From CAVTWH01 sp963794685 (GTDB taxonomy: Bacteria > Actinomycetota > Actinomycetes > Mycobacteriales > Micromonosporaceae), in the NCBI GenBank assembly GCA_963794685.1, contig CAWCFK010000012.1, positions 744,001-808,000 of the forward strand: a DNA stretch of 64,000 bases, given 5' to 3'. Positions within the stretch are counted from its first letter, which is position 1. Each line of letters starts with the position of its first letter. The notes beneath the pieces were generated by a model. The model did not search any database. It was not told where the DNA came from and saw only the letters and a program-made list of their open reading frames with translations. Both the position numbers and the translations under genes were made by a program. Below are positions 61,647 through 64,000 of this stretch, piece by piece.

Positions 61647-64000
61647 TCAGCCCGCCGCGCGGGCGCGCAGCAGCGCCAGGCCCGCCGCCCGTAGCCCGTC
61701 CCGATCCAGGTCGGCGTAGTGCGACACCGCGTCGCGGTACGCCGACCTGTCGGCCGCTTCGGCTGCCTCGCGGGCGGTGGTCGAGGACATGGTGGGCTGG
61801 AAGGCGCGCACGTACCGGTACCGCTGCGCCAGCGCGATCATCCGAGCGGCCGTCTGCGCCCGCTGTGGACTGATCGTCGGCTCAGCCAAGTCCATTGTGG
61901 ACAGCGCCAACAGAACGGCCCCGCAGACCGGGAACTCCATCAGGTACGGCGGCGGATTGGCGACCGGCTCGGACAGGATCGCCGACAGGTACCGGGGCAA
62001 CTCGGCCGCGACGTCGGCAACCCGGTCCAACTGGCCGTGCCGGGCATGCGCGACCACCGCCACGGCCTGCGCCTCCAGCGTCCACGGATCCACATCGGGG
62101 GCGAACCGGCGCGTTGTCGGGGACTGCATCTCCACCAGGCCCGCCAGCGCTTCACGCCACAGCGCGAGCCCGGCGTCGAGTTGCCCCCGGGCCAGCGTGA
62201 TCTCGGCCCGTACGCCCAGCCCGTAGGTGGCCGCGCTGGGCTCGTCGATCCGTTCGTTCGCGGTCCGCTCCAGCCAGTACTCGGCCGCGCCGACCGCGCC
62301 CAGTTGCAGGTTGGCCAGCATCATCCACCACTGCAGGCCGACCACGTCCGTGCCGCCGAGCCGCTCGTACACCGGCAGCGCCGCCGCCAGTTGGCGCAGC
62401 GCATCACCGCCGCGCTCCAGTTGCAGGCACAGTTCGGCGATCCGGGCCCGGGCCACCGTGGTCAGCCACGGCATGTCGCGCGGCTCGAAGGCGGCCAGCA
62501 TCCGCTGGGCGGTCTGCTCGGCCCGGTCGAGGTCACCGGTGGCCTCCCAGAAGTAGCTGGCCACGCCGTTGGCGGCGCCCGCGACGAGCGGCTCGTCAGC
62601 GTCGCAGAGGGTGAACAGCGCGGTCGGGTCGGTGGTGGCCGTCCGGGCCACTACGGCGGCGGCCCGGATCAGGGTGGTCGGCGGGGCCGGCGGCAGCCGC
62701 CGCAGCGCGATCAGCGACCGGACCGGCTGTGGCCCCTGGATCAGGAACGCGTACGTGGTGGTGAGCGTCAGACTCGTCCGGGTGGCCTCGACCAGCTCCG
62801 GCTCCGGCCGGAAGTGGGACAGCAGGTAGCCGGTCTCGTCGGCGAGTTTGGCGATCCGGACGTAGTTCGACTCGACCGTCCACAGGCTCTGCAGCACTGC
62901 GCTGGTCGCGGCCACCGTCGGCCCGTCCGAGCGGGCCACCGCGAGCCGCTGCGCGTGCACCAGGTTGTCCTGCTCGGCCCGGATCTCCTCGATCAGAGCG
63001 AACGGATCGGCCCCGAACGCCGCGTCATGGCAGCGCAGCCCGAAGTCGCGGGCCCAGCGCAGGAAGGCCCCGGTCACCTGCTCGTCCCGGCCGGTCGCGG
63101 TCCGCTGGACGGTACTGAACTCGCGCACCGTCTCCAGCATCTGGAACCGGGTACCGGTGGGGGTGTCGGCGGCCTTCAGCAGCGACCGGTCGATGAGGTG
63201 CTCGAGAACGGCGAGCGGGTCCGCGCCGAGCAGGGCGCCGGCCGCCGCCGCGCTGAACCCCGACGGGAACACCGACAGCGCCGCCATCGCCTGCTGTTCG
63301 GCCGGGTCGAGCAGGTTCCAACTCCAGTCGACCACGGCCTGCAGGGTGCGGTGCCGCTCCGGGCTGTCCCGGGGGCCGCCGCGCAGCAGCGCGAACCGGT
63401 CGGTCAGCCGGTGCCGGATCTCGGTGACCGACAGGGCCCGGACCCGGGCGGCGGCCAACTCGATCGCCAGGGGTAGCCCGTCCAGGTGTCGGACCACGTC
63501 GGCCACGGCGTCGGCGGGCAGGTCGACATCGGGCCGGGCGGCTGCCGCGCGCTGGCTGAACAGCTCGGTGGCGGTCTGCTGGTCGAGTTGGGGCAGTGCG
63601 TACACCGACTCCGACGACAGCCCGAGCGGTGTCCGGCTGGTGGTGAGCACGCGCAGGTCCGCAGTGGCGGAGACGAGCGCCTGGGCGAGGTCGGCGACCC
63701 CGGCGACCACCTGCTCGCAGTTGTCGAGCACCAGCAGGGTCGGCCCCGGGCCGAGGGCGGCGACGATGCCGGCCGGCACGTCGGGCGGGCCGGCCGGGTA
63801 CCCGATCGGGGTCCGCCTGGACTCGCCCGCGCCGAGCGCCGTCGCCACCTCGCCGGCCACCTCCGCGTCCGCGGCGACCCCGCTGAGCGCGACGAAGTGC
63901 ACCACCCGCTGCTCGGCCCGGCGGCCCACCGCGTGGGCGAGGCGGGTCTTGCCCAGCCCGCCGGTGCCGACGATGGAGACCACCCGGGCGGTGCGCAGCA
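61647..64000 (-). CDS. AfsR/LuxR-type ATPase regulator with helical repeats (partial)
   Basis: The gene runs off the right edge and lacks its N-terminus. The visible part starts in the NB-ARC/AAA-like ATPase: VVSIVGTGGLGKTRLAHAV is Walker A, LLVLDNCEQVVAGVADLAQA is Walker B, and LRVLTTSRTPLGLSSESVY follows. Then HLDGLPLAIELAAARVRALS and a winged region FALLRGGPRDSPERHRTLQA, and a C-terminal helical repeat domain. The missing part probably carries a DNA-binding domain (BTAD-like or LuxR). It is convergent with the exporter genes. Confidence 0.8.
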   Translation of the reverse strand, partial: LRTARVVSIVGTGGLGKTRLAHAVGRRAEQRVVHFVALSGVAADAEVAGEVATALGAGESRRTPIGYPAGPPDVPAGIVAALGPGPTLLVLDNCEQVVAGVADLAQALVSATADLRVLTTSRTPLGLSSESVYALPQLDQQTATELFSQRAAAARPDVDLPADAVADVVRHLDGLPLAIELAAARVRALSVTEIRHRLTDRFALLRGGPRDSPERHRTLQAVVDWSWNLLDPAEQQAMAALSVFPSGFSAAAAGALLGADPLAVLEHLIDRSLLKAADTPTGTRFQMLETVREFSTVQRTATGRDEQVTGAFLRWARDFGLRCHDAAFGADPFALIEEIRAEQDNLVHAQRLAVARSDGPTVAATSAVLQSLWTVESNYVRIAKLADETGYLLSHFRPEPELVEATRTSLTLTTTYAFLIQGPQPVRSLIALRRLPPAPPTTLIRAAAVVARTATTDPTALFTLCDADEPLVAGAANGVASYFWEATGDLDRAEQTAQRMLAAFEPRDMPWLTTVARARIAELCLQLERGGDALRQLAAALPVYERLGGTDVVGLQWWMMLANLQLGAVGAAEYWLERTANERIDEPSAATYGLGVRAEITLARGQLDAGLALWREALAGLVEMQSPTTRRFAPDVDPWTLEAQAVAVVAHARHGQLDRVADVAAELPRYLSAILSEPVANPPPYLMEFPVCGAVLLALSTMDLAEPTISPQRAQTAARMIALAQRYRYVRAFQPTMSSTTAREAAEAADRSAYRDAVSHYADLDRDGLRAAGLALLRARAAG

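Noticed and set aside
59863..64000. Antibiotic biosynthetic cluster around DrrAB and AfsR-like genes
   Set aside because: No polyketide, peptide or tailoring enzymes are seen beside them within the window; exporter and regulator alone are not evidence of a cluster.

Overview
The window is high-GC actinobacterial DNA. Gene content, GTG/TTG starts, 4-bp start/stop overlaps and many recognisable protein families point to a Micromonosporaceae-type organism (Micromonospora or a close relative); this is inference from memory of the families, not a search. A striking technical feature is the number of apparent single-base frameshifts in ordinary housekeeping genes (about 45 by eye). I read these genes across frames and give the approximate break points. 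They look like uncorrected sequencing or assembly indels rather than biology.

Layout. 1-16 kb: proline biosynthesis (proB, proA), an alkyltransferase-like DNA repair protein, transporters, a PLP decarboxylase, a stand-alone nuoB, a HAD hydrolase, an EamA exporter, an SDR, a CitE-type CoA-ester lyase, an acyl-CoA dehydrogenase, a CoA-binding protein, a Rv2578c-type radical SAM protein and thioredoxin. 16-27 kb: a DCC1/HTTM/DUF5819 trio, a candidate structured RNA ending in a strong terminator just before a MaoC hydratase, a TrmH methyltransferase, membrane proteins, a RecB-type nuclease, an MFS transporter, an MpaB-type oxygenase and a Fur regulator. The CoA-ester lyase, acyl-CoA dehydrogenase and MaoC hydratase resemble enzymes of the ethylmalonyl-CoA pathway. 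27.5-36.3 kb: a block (mscL, FmdB, 5-FCL, galU, moeA, rimJ-like GNAT, membrane protein) with the order of Mycobacterium tuberculosis Rv0985c-Rv0996, with a GGDEF regulator inserted.

36.35-49 kb: an accessory island beginning at tRNA-Ala(CGC), with more AT-rich, less typical genes. It holds a truncated NUDIX gene, a CbrC protein, two tandem cassettes each bounded by two-unit inverted repeats around one passenger gene, a 122-bp near-perfect hairpin, a two-gene DUF4365/unknown operon (a candidate defence module), an IS110-family element with a possible bridge-RNA region, a 221-bp direct repeat, tRNA T-arm-like fragments and a TPR-regulator/GNAT pair. 49.7-55.6 kb: a tightly coupled operon of nitric oxide synthase, flavohaemoprotein, a DivIVA-like coiled-coil protein, several small unknown proteins and a PCMT-type methyltransferase. 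55.7-64 kb: an FAD-oxidoreductase/methyltransferase fusion with a large membrane protein, a DrrAB-type ABC exporter and an AfsR-type ATPase regulator running off the end.

The best candidates for something undescribed are the NOS-flavohaemoprotein-methyltransferase operon, the two passenger cassettes, the DUF4365 operon with its upstream hairpin, and the structured RNA at 18.3 kb.
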